Assembly: GCA_910588695.1 (NCBI GenBank)
Contig: CAJUOV010000007.1
Span: 26,238 to 90,237 of the forward strand
DNA length: 64,000 nt
Direction: 5' to 3'
Source: an uncultured Christensenellaceae bacterium
Lineage (GTDB): Bacteria; Bacillota; Clostridia; Christensenellales; Borkfalkiaceae
Part shown: piece by piece, positions 17,224 to 25,907 of the stretch
Position numbering within the stretch: the stretch's first letter is position 1
Layout: each line of letters begins with the position of its first letter
The notes under the pieces: model-generated
Database searches by the model: none
Told to the model about the DNA's origin: nothing
What the model saw: the letters and a program-made list of their open reading frames with translations, nothing else
Program-made: the position numbers and the translations under genes

Positions 17224-18593
17224 AACACACGGAGATTGCAAAGATTTTAAGCGACAGAAAACTGATCGGAACGGAAACGACCGTCTGCGGTTGGGTTCGG
17301 ACTTTTCGCGATTCTGCGAGCGTTTGTTTTTTGGAGCTTGCGGACGGAACGTCGTTCACGAAATTACAGGTCGTGATCGACAAGAGCGCGGTTAAGTTCG
17401 ACGGCGAATGCAGCCGTCTCGGCGCCGCCGTTGCGGTAACGGGAGAGCTCGTTAAGGCGTATAAGGGGGACGGCGTCGAACTCAATGCAACGGAGTTGAG
17501 ACTTCTCGGAAAATGTCCGCTCGAATATCCCATTCAGAAAAAGCGCACGACGCTCGAATTTTTGCGCTCGATTCCGCATTTGCGGCTTCGTACCAACACG
17601 TTCAACGCGGTGTTTAAGGTACGCTCCGTCGCCGCGCAAGCGGTTCACCGCTATTTTCACGAGCGGGGATATTATTACGTCAATACGCCCATTATTACGG
17701 CGAGCGACTGCGAGGGCGCGGGCGAAATGTTCCGCGTTACGACCGCGTCTTGGAACGCAAAGGCTTCTTCCGAAGAGGAATATTTCAAAAACGACTTTTT
17801 CTCTCAGCGAGCGGGACTTTCGGTTTCGGGACAGCTCGAAGGAGAGGTCGCGGCGACGGCGTTTTCTAAAATTTATACGTTCGGACCCTCGTTCCGCGCG
17901 GAGAAGAGCAACACGACCCGCCACCTTTCGGAGTTCTGGCACATCGAGCCGGAAGTGGCGTTTGCGGAATTGCCCGATATTATCGAGATCGCGGAGGATA
18001 TGATCAAATATCTCATCCGCGCCGTTATGGAAGAATGTCCCGAAGAGATGACTTTCTTCGATAACTTTATGGAAAAGGGATTAAAGGATAAACTTAATCA
18101 TGTTCTGAACAGCGATTTTGCCGTATGCGAATATTCGGAAGCGATCGATATTCTCAAAAAAGCGAAAGCCGACTTCAAATTCCTTGCGGAATGGGGGGCT
18201 GATTTGCAGACCGAGCATGAAAAGTATCTCACGGAACAGGTATTCAAAAAACCCGTGTTTGTTACCAATTATCCCAAACAAATCAAATCTTTTTACATGA
18301 AGCAGAATGCGGACGGAAAGACGGTCGCGGCGACCGATTTGCTTGTTCCGGGGATCGGCGAGATCATCGGTTGCAGCGAGCGGGAAGCCGATTACGATAA
18401 GCTCGTTTCAGCCATGAAAGAGCGGGGCATGAATCTCGACTCTTATGCACAGTATCTCGATCTGCGCCGTTTCGGAAGCGTTCCGCACAGCGGATTCGGA
18501 CTCGGGTTCGAACGGTTCGTCATGTATGTGACGGGCGTGGAGAATATCCGCGACGTAACGCTCTTCCCTCGTTGGGTCGGCAATATTATGTGA
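17220..18593 (+). CDS. asnS: Asparagine--tRNA ligase
   Basis: A 457-aa class II synthetase with an N-terminal OB-fold anticodon-binding domain (VCGWVRTFRDSASVCFLELADG) and a C-terminal catalytic domain. AsnRS is favoured over AspRS by FGPSFRAEKSNTTRHLSEFW and EPEVAF, and by the motif 3 region GFGLGFERFVMYVTG. It charges tRNA-Asn. It is the third gene after proS and PHP, and the next gene starts 14 nt downstream. Confidence 0.95.
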   Translation: MKHTEIAKILSDRKLIGTETTVCGWVRTFRDSASVCFLELADGTSFTKLQVVIDKSAVKFDGECSRLGAAVAVTGELVKAYKGDGVELNATELRLLGKCPLEYPIQKKRTTLEFLRSIPHLRLRTNTFNAVFKVRSVAAQAVHRYFHERGYYYVNTPIITASDCEGAGEMFRVTTASWNAKASSEEEYFKNDFFSQRAGLSVSGQLEGEVAATAFSKIYTFGPSFRAEKSNTTRHLSEFWHIEPEVAFAELPDIIEIAEDMIKYLIRAVMEECPEEMTFFDNFMEKGLKDKLNHVLNSDFAVCEYSEAIDILKKAKADFKFLAEWGADLQTEHEKYLTEQVFKKPVFVTNYPKQIKSFYMKQNADGKTVAATDLLVPGIGEIIGCSEREADYDKLVSAMKERGMNLDSYAQYLDLRRFGSVPHSGFGLGFERFVMYVTGVENIRDVTLFPRWVGNIM

Positions 18594-18607
18594 TTTCGGA
18601 GATCGAT

Positions 18608-19405
18608 ATGAAACTTGTTTTATTTTGCGATTACGGGTTAGACGACGCGGCGGCGACGGTCGACGTTCTTTTGCATTCTGAATCGGACGGATATGAAGAA
18701 GTCGTGCTCGTTGCGGTCGGGGGAAACGTTCCTCCCTCCATTTCTCTGCGAAATGCGATCAGGCTTGTATCGAACTGCGATTTTACTTATGCGCCCGTGA
18801 CCGTTGTTGATACCACTGCCGAAGAACAGCCGTTTGAGTTTTTGACAAGCGTTCACGGCGGCGACGGAATGGGGGATTTGTTTCGGGACAAGCCTTTTCG
18901 CGCAAACGTGCTTCCCTATCGTGAATGGCTGAATGCTTTCTCGGGCGAATATTTTTTGTTGAGCTTAGGACCGATGACTCTTGTTCCCCGCCTTCTTAAA
19001 AAGCGCGCGCCCAAAAAATTTGTATTTATGGGAGGGAATATTGCGGAGGAGCCGAACTTCCAAGGCTACGAATTTAATCATGCCCTCGACAGAGCGGCAT
19101 TCTCCGAAGCTGTGAAATTTCCGCATGTTGCGATTACCATGGATACCTGCCGTAATCGCTTCTTGAATATTCAGGAAGAAAAGATCGACGGGGAATCTCT
19201 GCTAAGCGGTATTGTATCCCGCGCCCGCGATCTCACGCTGATGTCGGGGGAAAAGGGGTGTTACCTGTGGGATGATATTGCAGTCAAGTATCTGCGTCAT
19301 CCGAATTGGTTTACCGTCCGTTACGGCGAGGATCGCGACGGAAACGAACTTACCTATGCGGAATACGTTCACGGTGAAAAATATCTGAAACTTTTGGAAT
19401 CGTAA
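18608..19405 (+). CDS. Nucleoside hydrolase-like protein
   Basis: A 265-aa protein resembling the inosine/uridine-preferring nucleoside hydrolase family. The N-terminal FCDYGLDDAAATVDVLL takes the place of the DxDxGxDDxxA calcium/ribose site, VHGGDGMGDL fits the substrate-binding loop and FMGGN fits the downstream active-site strand. The first family Asp is replaced by Cys in FCDYG, so activity is uncertain. The ATG at 18608 is preferred over one at 18572 because of a CGGAG SD and the family-like N-terminus. Last gene of the proS run; its native terminator seems to have been split by an insertion (see 19426-20177). Confidence 0.65.
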   Translation: MKLVLFCDYGLDDAAATVDVLLHSESDGYEEVVLVAVGGNVPPSISLRNAIRLVSNCDFTYAPVTVVDTTAEEQPFEFLTSVHGGDGMGDLFRDKPFRANVLPYREWLNAFSGEYFLLSLGPMTLVPRLLKKRAPKKFVFMGGNIAEEPNFQGYEFNHALDRAAFSEAVKFPHVAITMDTCRNRFLNIQEEKIDGESLLSGIVSRARDLTLMSGEKGCYLWDDIAVKYLRHPNWFTVRYGEDRDGNELTYAEYVHGEKYLKLLES

Positions 19406-19473
19406 CATTATAAAATTAAAAAAGCCCCTTATAAGGTTATCTGTTATAGGGATTTCATTGTGAACTAAGAAAC

Positions 19474-19508
19474 AGCGCACTATCTTCGCTTGCGAAGTAT
19501 AGTGCGCT
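19474..19508. repeat. Long hairpin inside the islet
   Basis: AGCGCACTATCTTCGC and GCGAAGTATAGTGCGCT pair over 16 bp with a single bulged T and a 2-nt loop. On the minus strand it lies downstream of grpB and is followed by GTTTCTTAG, so it may act as its terminator. Confidence 0.6.
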
Positions 19509-19554
19509 ATACTTTACTATACTTTAATAAAAGATTATAAAGATAAATTGAAAT

Positions 19555-20067
19555 TTACAGTTTATCGAAAATAGACTTAATAAATTCTTCTTTTGCCTTT
19601 GTATACGAAACCCTATCGTCTGGCATTTGTTCCGCAAGCCTCATTTTTATTTCTTGGTATCTCAAAGCAATTTCCAAATGCTCATTCAAATAGTTACGAA
19701 AACCGACGAGCAAATCAAACTCCCGCTCGCCCTTATCGTAACAATGGATGTGTCGAAGCGATAATTGACTGGTACTGCGCAAAACAAACAAGCGATAGGT
19801 TTTGTTCTCGTTTCTTGCTCCGCAATATTCGTAACCCAAATCGGTCAGTGCTTTTATGTCAAGTTGACCGATTGACTTCAAGCGGACGGCAACATCGAGT
19901 ATCGGCTTTGCCCATATCGACCGAATTGCCGTGCTACCGACATGCTGAATATCGAGAATGTTTCTCGCCCAACGTTGTTCGATTTCTTTTTTAACGACAG
20001 AAAACTCTTCTTCCCATTTTGGATTATGAGGCAGTAATCTGACTTTATATCTTTCAACGCCTTCCAT
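19555..20067 (-). CDS. GrpB family protein (UPF0157)
   Basis: A 170-aa GrpB/UPF0157 protein of the nucleotidyltransferase superfamily. HNPKWEEEFSVVKKEI, the IQHVGSTAI(R)...KPILDVAV core with the GS and DxxV residues, and the C-terminal YTKAKEEFI helix match the family. Members are common single-gene accessories in Bacillota, and their substrate is not established. It is AT-richer than its neighbours and is the only gene of the putative islet. Confidence 0.85.
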   Translation of the reverse strand: MEGVERYKVRLLPHNPKWEEEFSVVKKEIEQRWARNILDIQHVGSTAIRSIWAKPILDVAVRLKSIGQLDIKALTDLGYEYCGARNENKTYRLFVLRSTSQLSLRHIHCYDKGEREFDLLVGFRNYLNEHLEIALRYQEIKMRLAEQMPDDRVSYTKAKEEFIKSIFDKL

Positions 20068-20102
20068 AATATATCCGTTAAATTACTGTTTATAGTAGTT
20101 TC

Positions 20103-20131
20103 ATTATAGCATAACCGTACTAAAAAAGCAA
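20103..20131 (-). promoter_or_regulatory. Promoter for grpB
   Basis: On the minus strand, TTGCTT, 17-nt spacer, TATAAT, 35 nt before the ATG. The -35 overlaps the hairpin at 20122-20152. Confidence 0.4.
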
Positions 20132-20152
20132 GGACTGATTGTCGTCCTTGCT
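20122..20152 (-). terminator. Terminator between the Nudix gene and grpB
   Basis: On the minus strand, AGCAAGGAC / GTCCTTGCT, 8-nt loop, then TTTTTTA. It would stop leftward transcription coming from the Nudix gene before grpB. Confidence 0.7.
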
Positions 20153-20199
20153 CTAATCCCTATGAAATACACCCTTAAAGGGGCTTTTTTGGTTGGCTT

Positions 20200-20691
20200 T
20201 TATTTTTTCTTTCCGAGTTCGGGTAAAACGGCGTTCAGAAAATATTCCGCCGTAGAATCTTTGACGATGAGCGCAAGCGCTTCTTCTCGGGAGCACCAGC
20301 GCACGCTTTCGATCTCGTCGTTTAACTTCACGTCGTTTTCGTCTGCGGTTACGATATAGTTGAGCATTAAAACGTCGCGTGCTTCATGATAACGCGAGGA
20401 GAGATATCGCCATTTGATTGCCGTAAGCCCTGTTTCTTCCCGTAGTTCGCGGGGGATTGCTTTTTCGGGAGTTTCTCCCTTTTTGATATAACCCGCAAAA
20501 AGTTTATAGTCGTCTTCACCTGTGTGTTTTGCAAGCAAAATTTTATCTTCTGCTCGGTTAACGACCGTCATTGAGACGGCAACGGGGAAAAAGGGGAATT
20601 TGAATTTGGCGCAATTCGCGCAGTAAGGCACAAGTCCTTCGTTTTCTAAAAATCGGAGCGAGAGTTTTTCTCCGCAATCTCTGCAATACAT
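20200..20691 (-). CDS. Nudix hydrolase with zinc ribbon
   Basis: A 163-aa Nudix protein. The Nudix box GYIKKGETPEKAIPRELREE-TGL satisfies Gx5Ex7REUxEExGU. The N-terminus carries a zinc-ribbon-like pair CRDC ... CANC, as in NudC-type NAD+/NADH pyrophosphatases, but the protein lacks their N-terminal domain, so the substrate (a nucleoside diphosphate derivative) is open. AGGAGAAAATT precedes the ATG. Convergent with the nucleoside hydrolase-like gene across the islet, and divergent from purA. Confidence 0.85.
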   Translation of the reverse strand: MYCRDCGEKLSLRFLENEGLVPYCANCAKFKFPFFPVAVSMTVVNRAEDKILLAKHTGEDDYKLFAGYIKKGETPEKAIPRELREETGLTAIKWRYLSSRYHEARDVLMLNYIVTADENDVKLNDEIESVRWCSREEALALIVKDSTAEYFLNAVLPELGKKK

Positions 20692-20861
20692 AATTTTCTC
20701 CTGTCAATCACCTTATTATATGCGCATGGCGTGATTTTGTCAAGCGTTTCTGTGAAAGCACGTCAAAAATTTGGTAAAAATTTGCAAAAAATGTATGAAA
20801 TGATCTAAAAAATCGTACGCAAAAAAATGATGTTCGATCAGTGAAAAAACCGCCGCAGTAC

Positions 20862-20891
20862 TTGACAGAATGCTTCCGTTTATTATATAAT
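20862..20891 (+). promoter_or_regulatory. Sigma-A promoter for the purA operon
   Basis: Consensus TTGACA, 18-nt spacer, TATAAT, about 57 nt before the purA ATG, which has an AAGGAGAAATT SD. The 256-nt Nudix-purA gap shows nothing else I can call. Confidence 0.8.
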
Positions 20892-20947
20892 TAAATGTAA
20901 AAAGTTTTGCGGGATTTGGGTGTTCAGATTCCGTTTAAGGAGAAATT

Positions 20948-22219
20948 ATGCTTACTTCAATTTGCGGAATCAACTGGGGGGACGAAGGAAAGGGCAGAAT
21001 GGTCGATCTTCTGTCGCGGGATTACGATATCGTATGCCGCTATCAGGGCGGAAATAATGCGGGGCACACCGTTATCAACGAGCGGGGAAAGTTTATTCTG
21101 AATCTCTTGCCTTCGGGGATTTTGCGCGAAAAAGTGGTCAACGTACTCGGTTGCGGCATGGTAATCGATATCAGACATCTTACGGAAGAGATGGCGCGCC
21201 TGAGGGAAGCGGGAATAAAAATTACCCCCGAAAATTTGAAAATCAGCGACAGGGCGGTGATCACGATGCCCTATCACGTGCGGCTCGACTGTCTCGAAGA
21301 GGAACGCCTTGCCGACAAAAAATTCGGTTCGACCCGCCGCGGAATTGCGCCCGTGTATTCCGATAAATATATGAAAAAAGCGTTCCGAATGGGGGAACTT
21401 TTCCACAAGGATATTCTTAAAGAGCGTGTTAAAGAAATCGTGGAATGGAAGAATCTTACGATAGAAGGCGGTTATAAGAGCGAACCTGTTTCAGTTGACG
21501 AAATGATTGCTTATTTCGAAGAGTACGGAGAGCCTTTGAAGCCTTATATTATCGATACGGGGCTCTATCTCGACGAGGCGAATAAAGCGGGAAAAAAAAT
21601 TATGTTCGAAGCGCAGCTCGGCGCGCTCCGCGATATAGACTTCGGAATTTATCCTTACACATCGAGCTCTTCCACGATCGCCGCATACGCGCCCGTCGGC
21701 GCAGGCGTACCCAATCTTAAACTCGATAAATCCATCGGGATCATGAAGGCGTATTCTACATGCGTGGGCGAAGGACCTTTTACGGCGGAATACTTCGGCG
21801 AAAAGGCGCATATTTTGAGAGAAGCGGGCGGAGAATACGGCGCGGCGACGGGAAGACCCAGAAGAGTGGGACCGTTCGACGTCGTGGCTTCCGCGTACGG
21901 AATCCGTTGTCAGGGAGCGGACGAGATCGCGCTTACCAAACTCGACGTTCTGTCCGGAATCGAAGAACTTGAAATCTGTACGGCTTACGAGCTTGACGGA
22001 AAGATCATCAAGAATTTTCCTTTTCCCGATGTTCTTGAAAAATGCAAACCCGTTTTTGAAAAAGTAAAGGGCTGGAAAGAGGATATTTCCGGTTGCAGAA
22101 AACCTTCCGATCTTCCCCAAGCGGCGCTCGACTATATCAAACTGATCGAAAAACTGTGCGGGGCGAAAATTACTTATGTTTCGGTCGGCGCGGAGCGCGA
22201 CGAATTTGTGAAATTCTGA
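20948..22219 (+). CDS. purA: Adenylosuccinate synthase
   Basis: A 423-aa PurA, which makes adenylosuccinate from IMP, aspartate and GTP, the first committed step to AMP. The P-loop-like NWGDEGKGRMVD, the GGNNAGHT block, GSTRRGIAP and the C-terminal GRPRRVGPFD are all present. Length is normal. It heads a rightward operon with dapF, pyrG, dapL, malQ and mscL, with intergenic gaps of 4-24 nt. Confidence 0.96.
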   Translation: MLTSICGINWGDEGKGRMVDLLSRDYDIVCRYQGGNNAGHTVINERGKFILNLLPSGILREKVVNVLGCGMVIDIRHLTEEMARLREAGIKITPENLKISDRAVITMPYHVRLDCLEEERLADKKFGSTRRGIAPVYSDKYMKKAFRMGELFHKDILKERVKEIVEWKNLTIEGGYKSEPVSVDEMIAYFEEYGEPLKPYIIDTGLYLDEANKAGKKIMFEAQLGALRDIDFGIYPYTSSSSTIAAYAPVGAGVPNLKLDKSIGIMKAYSTCVGEGPFTAEYFGEKAHILREAGGEYGAATGRPRRVGPFDVVASAYGIRCQGADEIALTKLDVLSGIEELEICTAYELDGKIIKNFPFPDVLEKCKPVFEKVKGWKEDISGCRKPSDLPQAALDYIKLIEKLCGAKITYVSVGAERDEFVKF

Positions 22220-22232
22220 GACGCAGGACGAT

Positions 22233-23072
22233 ATGACGAAAAAGTTTTATAAAATGCACGGTATCGGGAACGATTATATCTATTTCGATGCTTTCGGCGG
22301 TATGCCCGAAAACCCTTCTCAAATTTCGATCCGTCTTTCCGACAGGCATAAATCGATCGGCGGCGACGGCGTGATTTTTGTAACGAAGAGCGGTGTTGCC
22401 GACGGCGGTATGCGCATTTTTAATGCGGACGGAAGCGAAGGAAAGATGTGCGGCAACGGCGTGCGCTGCGTCGGAAAATTTCTCTATGAGATAAAGGGCG
22501 TTCGTAAAGACATTCTGCGCGTCCAAACGCTCAGCGGAATCAAGACGTTACGCCTCAAAACAAAAGGCGGAACCGTCGAAGAACTGACCGTAGATATGGG
22601 GAAAGCGGAATTCGAACCGAAAAAGATTCCTGCGCTTCTCGAAGGGGATAAAGCGGTAGGAATACCCCTTGAGATCGATGGGAAGGAGTTTGCGGTGACA
22701 TTGGTTTCGATGGGGAATCCCCATTGCGTTACGTTTGTCTCCGATTTTGACAGTTTGGATTTGCAAGGGATCGGAAAAAAGTTTGAGTTTTGCGAGCTTT
22801 TTCCCGAACGGATCAATACGGAGTTTGTTAAAGCGATTGCGAAAAACGAGATTGCGATGCGCGTGTGGGAACGGGGCAGCGGCGAGACTCTCGCTTGCGG
22901 CACGGGCGCGTGCGCGGCGGCGGTTGCAAGCGTTTTGAACGGGTACTGCGAAATAGATCAAGATATACTCGTGCATCTGCGCGGCGGCGATTTGATCGTA
23001 AGATATACGAACGATGCCGTTTTTATGACGGGCGGCGCGGAATTTGCTTTTAGCGGTGAAATCGAACTATAA
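22233..23072 (+). CDS. dapF: Diaminopimelate epimerase
   Basis: A 279-aa DapF that converts LL- to meso-diaminopimelate, the direct precursor of lysine and of the peptidoglycan cross-link. The two catalytic cysteines are in MCGNGVRC (about residue 72) and ACGTGACA (about 222), with NDYIYFDAF at the N-terminus. It acts right after DapL, which is encoded two genes downstream, so both enzymes of the aminotransferase variant of the DAP pathway are in this operon. Confidence 0.96.
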   Translation: MTKKFYKMHGIGNDYIYFDAFGGMPENPSQISIRLSDRHKSIGGDGVIFVTKSGVADGGMRIFNADGSEGKMCGNGVRCVGKFLYEIKGVRKDILRVQTLSGIKTLRLKTKGGTVEELTVDMGKAEFEPKKIPALLEGDKAVGIPLEIDGKEFAVTLVSMGNPHCVTFVSDFDSLDLQGIGKKFEFCELFPERINTEFVKAIAKNEIAMRVWERGSGETLACGTGACAAAVASVLNGYCEIDQDILVHLRGGDLIVRYTNDAVFMTGGAEFAFSGEIEL

Positions 23073-23096
23073 GAAAAACAGGAGAGATGAAGAAAT

Positions 23097-24698
23097 ATGG
23101 CGAAGTACATTTTTGTAACGGGCGGAGTTGTTTCCGGTTTAGGGAAAGGAATTACCGCAGCGTCGCTCGGGCGGCTTTTGAAGATGCGAGGGTACAAGGT
23201 CGCTTCCCAGAAGCTCGATCCCTATATCAATATCGATCCGGGTACGATGAGCCCTTATCAGCACGGGGAAGTGTTTGTCACGGAGGACGGCGCGGAGACC
23301 GACCTCGATCTCGGACATTACGAGCGTTTTATCGACGAAAATCTCAATAAATTTTCCAATCTAACCACGGGGAAAGTGTATTGGAATGTTCTCAATAAAG
23401 AAAGAAACGGCGAATATCTCGGTCAGACGGTGCAGGTCATTCCTCATATTACGAACGAGATCAAGTCGTTTATCTATCAGGTGGGCAAAACGACGGGCGC
23501 GGATATTGTAATTACCGAAATCGGAGGTACGACGGGCGACATCGAGAGCCAGCCTTTTATCGAGGCGATCCGTCAGGTTTCGCGCGAGGTAGGGCGCGAT
23601 AACTGTTGCTTTATTCACGTCACGCTAGTGCCATACATCAGCGGTTCCTGCGAGTTTAAGAGTAAACCGACCCAGCATTCCGTGAAAGAATTGCAGGGAA
23701 TGGGAATCAATCCCGATATTATCGTGGCGCGTGTGGACGAGCCTATGCCCGAAAGTATTATCGAAAAGATCGCGATGTTCTGTAACGTTGCGCCCGAATG
23801 CTGTATCGAAAATCTTACGGTGCCCGTTCTCTATGAAGCGCCGCTCATGCTTGAAAAAAGCAATCTTTCCACGACAGTCTGTAAGATTTTACATCTCGAA
23901 CCGCGCGATATCGATTTGAGCGAGTGGGAAGAAATGTTGAAGCGCATCCACGCCCGCAGTAAAAAGGTGAAAATTGCGCTCTGCGGAAAGTATGTTCAGC
24001 TCCATGACGCGTATCTCTCCATTGCCGAGGCGCTTGCGCATGGCGGGTATGAAACGGATGCGAAGGTGGAGATCGAGTGGATCGATACGGAGACGATCAC
24101 CAAGAAAAACATTTCCGAGAAACTCAAAGACGTAGACGGCGTTCTTGTTCCCGGAGGATTCGGTAACCGCGGAATCGAGGGAAAAATTCTTGCGTGCAAA
24201 TATGCGAGAGAACATAATCTTCCTTATCTCGGGATCTGTCTCGGTATGCAGGTCGCTGCGATTGAGTTTGCGCGGAGCGTTTTGGGATTGGAAGACGCGA
24301 ACTCTTCGGAGTTCTGTCCCGAAGGTAAAAATTCGGTTATCGATCTCATGCCCGATCAGTACGGCGTGAAGATGGGCGGAACCATGCGCCTCGGCGCATA
24401 TCCCTGCAAGGTGCTCGGCGACCGGCTCAAAAAGGCTTACGGCGAGGAGGAGATATTCGAGCGCCATCGTCACCGCTTCGAGTTCAACAACGACTATCGC
24501 GAAACGTTTGAAGAAAACGGTATGAAAATTGCGGGAACTTCTCCCGACGGTCTTTTGTGCGAAGCGATCGAATACGATAAGAATGACTTCTTCGTGGGCG
24601 TGCAGTTCCACCCCGAATTCAAGTCCCGTCCGAATAATGCGCACCCGCTTTTCCGTGAATTCGTGCGCGCGGCGGCGGAATATCATAAAAAGAAGTAA
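23097..24698 (+). CDS. pyrG: CTP synthase
   Basis: A 533-aa CTP synthase that aminates UTP to CTP. The N-terminal synthase domain begins FVTGGVVSGLGKGITAAS with the ATP loop. The C-terminal class I glutaminase has GICLGMQ (nucleophile Cys near 381) and the GVQFHPEF His-Glu pair. Full length. It starts 24 nt after dapF and ends 6 nt before dapL. No attenuator-like C-run start site for pyrG regulation is seen, because the gene is internal to an operon. Confidence 0.97.
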   Translation: MAKYIFVTGGVVSGLGKGITAASLGRLLKMRGYKVASQKLDPYINIDPGTMSPYQHGEVFVTEDGAETDLDLGHYERFIDENLNKFSNLTTGKVYWNVLNKERNGEYLGQTVQVIPHITNEIKSFIYQVGKTTGADIVITEIGGTTGDIESQPFIEAIRQVSREVGRDNCCFIHVTLVPYISGSCEFKSKPTQHSVKELQGMGINPDIIVARVDEPMPESIIEKIAMFCNVAPECCIENLTVPVLYEAPLMLEKSNLSTTVCKILHLEPRDIDLSEWEEMLKRIHARSKKVKIALCGKYVQLHDAYLSIAEALAHGGYETDAKVEIEWIDTETITKKNISEKLKDVDGVLVPGGFGNRGIEGKILACKYAREHNLPYLGICLGMQVAAIEFARSVLGLEDANSSEFCPEGKNSVIDLMPDQYGVKMGGTMRLGAYPCKVLGDRLKKAYGEEEIFERHRHRFEFNNDYRETFEENGMKIAGTSPDGLLCEAIEYDKNDFFVGVQFHPEFKSRPNNAHPLFREFVRAAAEYHKKK

Positions 24699-24704
24699 AG
24701 GGAA

Positions 24705-25895
24705 ATGAAGATCAACGAACGTTTTTTAGAACTCAAAGACAGCTATCTTTTTGCCAAAGTGGGGCAAAAGACGGCGGAATACAGGGCGGCGCATCCCGAA
24801 AAGAAAGTTATTAAGCTCTCGATCGGCGACGTGACCCGTCCGCTTGCGCCTGCTGTTGTGCGCGCCATGCAGAAAGCTGTCGGCGAAATGTCGCAGAAAG
24901 AGACGTTCAAGGGATACGGACCCGATCGTTATTGTTACGGGTACGCATCACTTCTCGAGTCGATCAAAGGCAGTTATCGCAGAAAGAACGTCGCGCTCTC
25001 GTCCGACGAAATTTTTATTTCCGACGGCGCCAAGTCCGACCTCGGCAATATTCTCGATCTGTTCGCACAGGACAATCTCGTGCTTGTGCCCGATCCCGTC
25101 TATCCCGTATATGTCGATACAAATATTATGGGCGGACGCAGGATCGTATATGCAGATGCAACGGAGGAGAACGGATTTTTGCCGATGCCCGACGAGAGAA
25201 TAAAAGCCGATCTCATTTATATTTGTTCGCCCAATAATCCGACGGGCGCGGCGTATACCTGCGAACAGCTGAAAGTTTGGGTGGATTACGCCTTAAAACG
25301 AAACGCAGTCATTCTATACGATGCGGCATACGAATATTTTATTGAGGAAGACGGTTTGGCGCGCAGTATCTACGAAGTGGAGGGCGCGCGAGAATGTGCG
25401 ATCGAATTCTGTTCGTTTTCCAAGACGGCGGGATTTACGGGCGTGCGTTGCGGATATACCGTCGTGCCCAAAGAACTTGTGCGTTCGGGCGCAAGTCTCA
25501 ATCGTCTGTGGGCGCGTCGTCAGAGCACAAAATTCAACGGAGTTTCTTATATTTCTCAGATGGGCGCCGCCGCGGTGTTCACCGAAGAGGGCGAAAGAGA
25601 AATTCGTGAAAACATCGGTTATTATAAGAGGAATGCGGAGAGGATTGCAAAAATGCTTCGCGATCTGAATTTATTTTATACGGGCGGCAAGAATTCGCCC
25701 TATCTATGGCTGAAATGCCCGAAAGGCATGGACAGCTGGGGATTTTTCGACTATCTGTTGGAGAACGCGAATGTGGTGGGAACCCCCGGCAGCGGCTTCG
25801 GCAAAAACGGCGACGGATTTTTCCGCCTGACCGCGTTCGGCGACGCGGACGAGACGGAAGAGGCTTGCGCGCGGATCAAAAAACTTTTCATATAA
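24705..25895 (+). CDS. dapL: LL-diaminopimelate aminotransferase
   Basis: A 396-aa class I/II PLP aminotransferase. It converts tetrahydrodipicolinate plus glutamate directly to LL-DAP, bypassing acyl intermediates. KGYGPDRYCYGYASLLESI, CSPNNPTGAAY, the PLP-lysine motif FSKTAGFTGVRCGYTVVP and LWARRQSTKFNGVSYI are strongly DapL-like. Being two genes from dapF supports this over a general aspartate aminotransferase. Normal length. Confidence 0.94.
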   Translation: MKINERFLELKDSYLFAKVGQKTAEYRAAHPEKKVIKLSIGDVTRPLAPAVVRAMQKAVGEMSQKETFKGYGPDRYCYGYASLLESIKGSYRRKNVALSSDEIFISDGAKSDLGNILDLFAQDNLVLVPDPVYPVYVDTNIMGGRRIVYADATEENGFLPMPDERIKADLIYICSPNNPTGAAYTCEQLKVWVDYALKRNAVILYDAAYEYFIEEDGLARSIYEVEGARECAIEFCSFSKTAGFTGVRCGYTVVPKELVRSGASLNRLWARRQSTKFNGVSYISQMGAAAVFTEEGEREIRENIGYYKRNAERIAKMLRDLNLFYTGGKNSPYLWLKCPKGMDSWGFFDYLLENANVVGTPGSGFGKNGDGFFRLTAFGDADETEEACARIKKLFI

Positions 25896-25907
25896 AGAGG
25901 GCGCGGT

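Larger units (their letters stand above)
19426..20177. mobile_element. Putative ~0.74 kb inserted islet with imperfect terminal inverted repeats, carrying grpB
   Basis: The left end (19432-19454) and the reverse complement of the right end (20155-20177) align over about 23-24 nt with roughly 18 matches, including the shared block ATAGGGATT. CCCTTA flanks both ends (19426-19431 and 20172-20177) as a possible 6-bp target duplication. If the interval is removed, the flanks rejoin as AAAAAAGCCCCTT + AAAGGGGCTTTTTT, a perfect convergent terminator. The interval encodes only a GrpB-family protein and no transposase, so it would be non-autonomous. The exact boundary is ambiguous because the duplication and the inverted repeat overlap. 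Confidence 0.5.
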
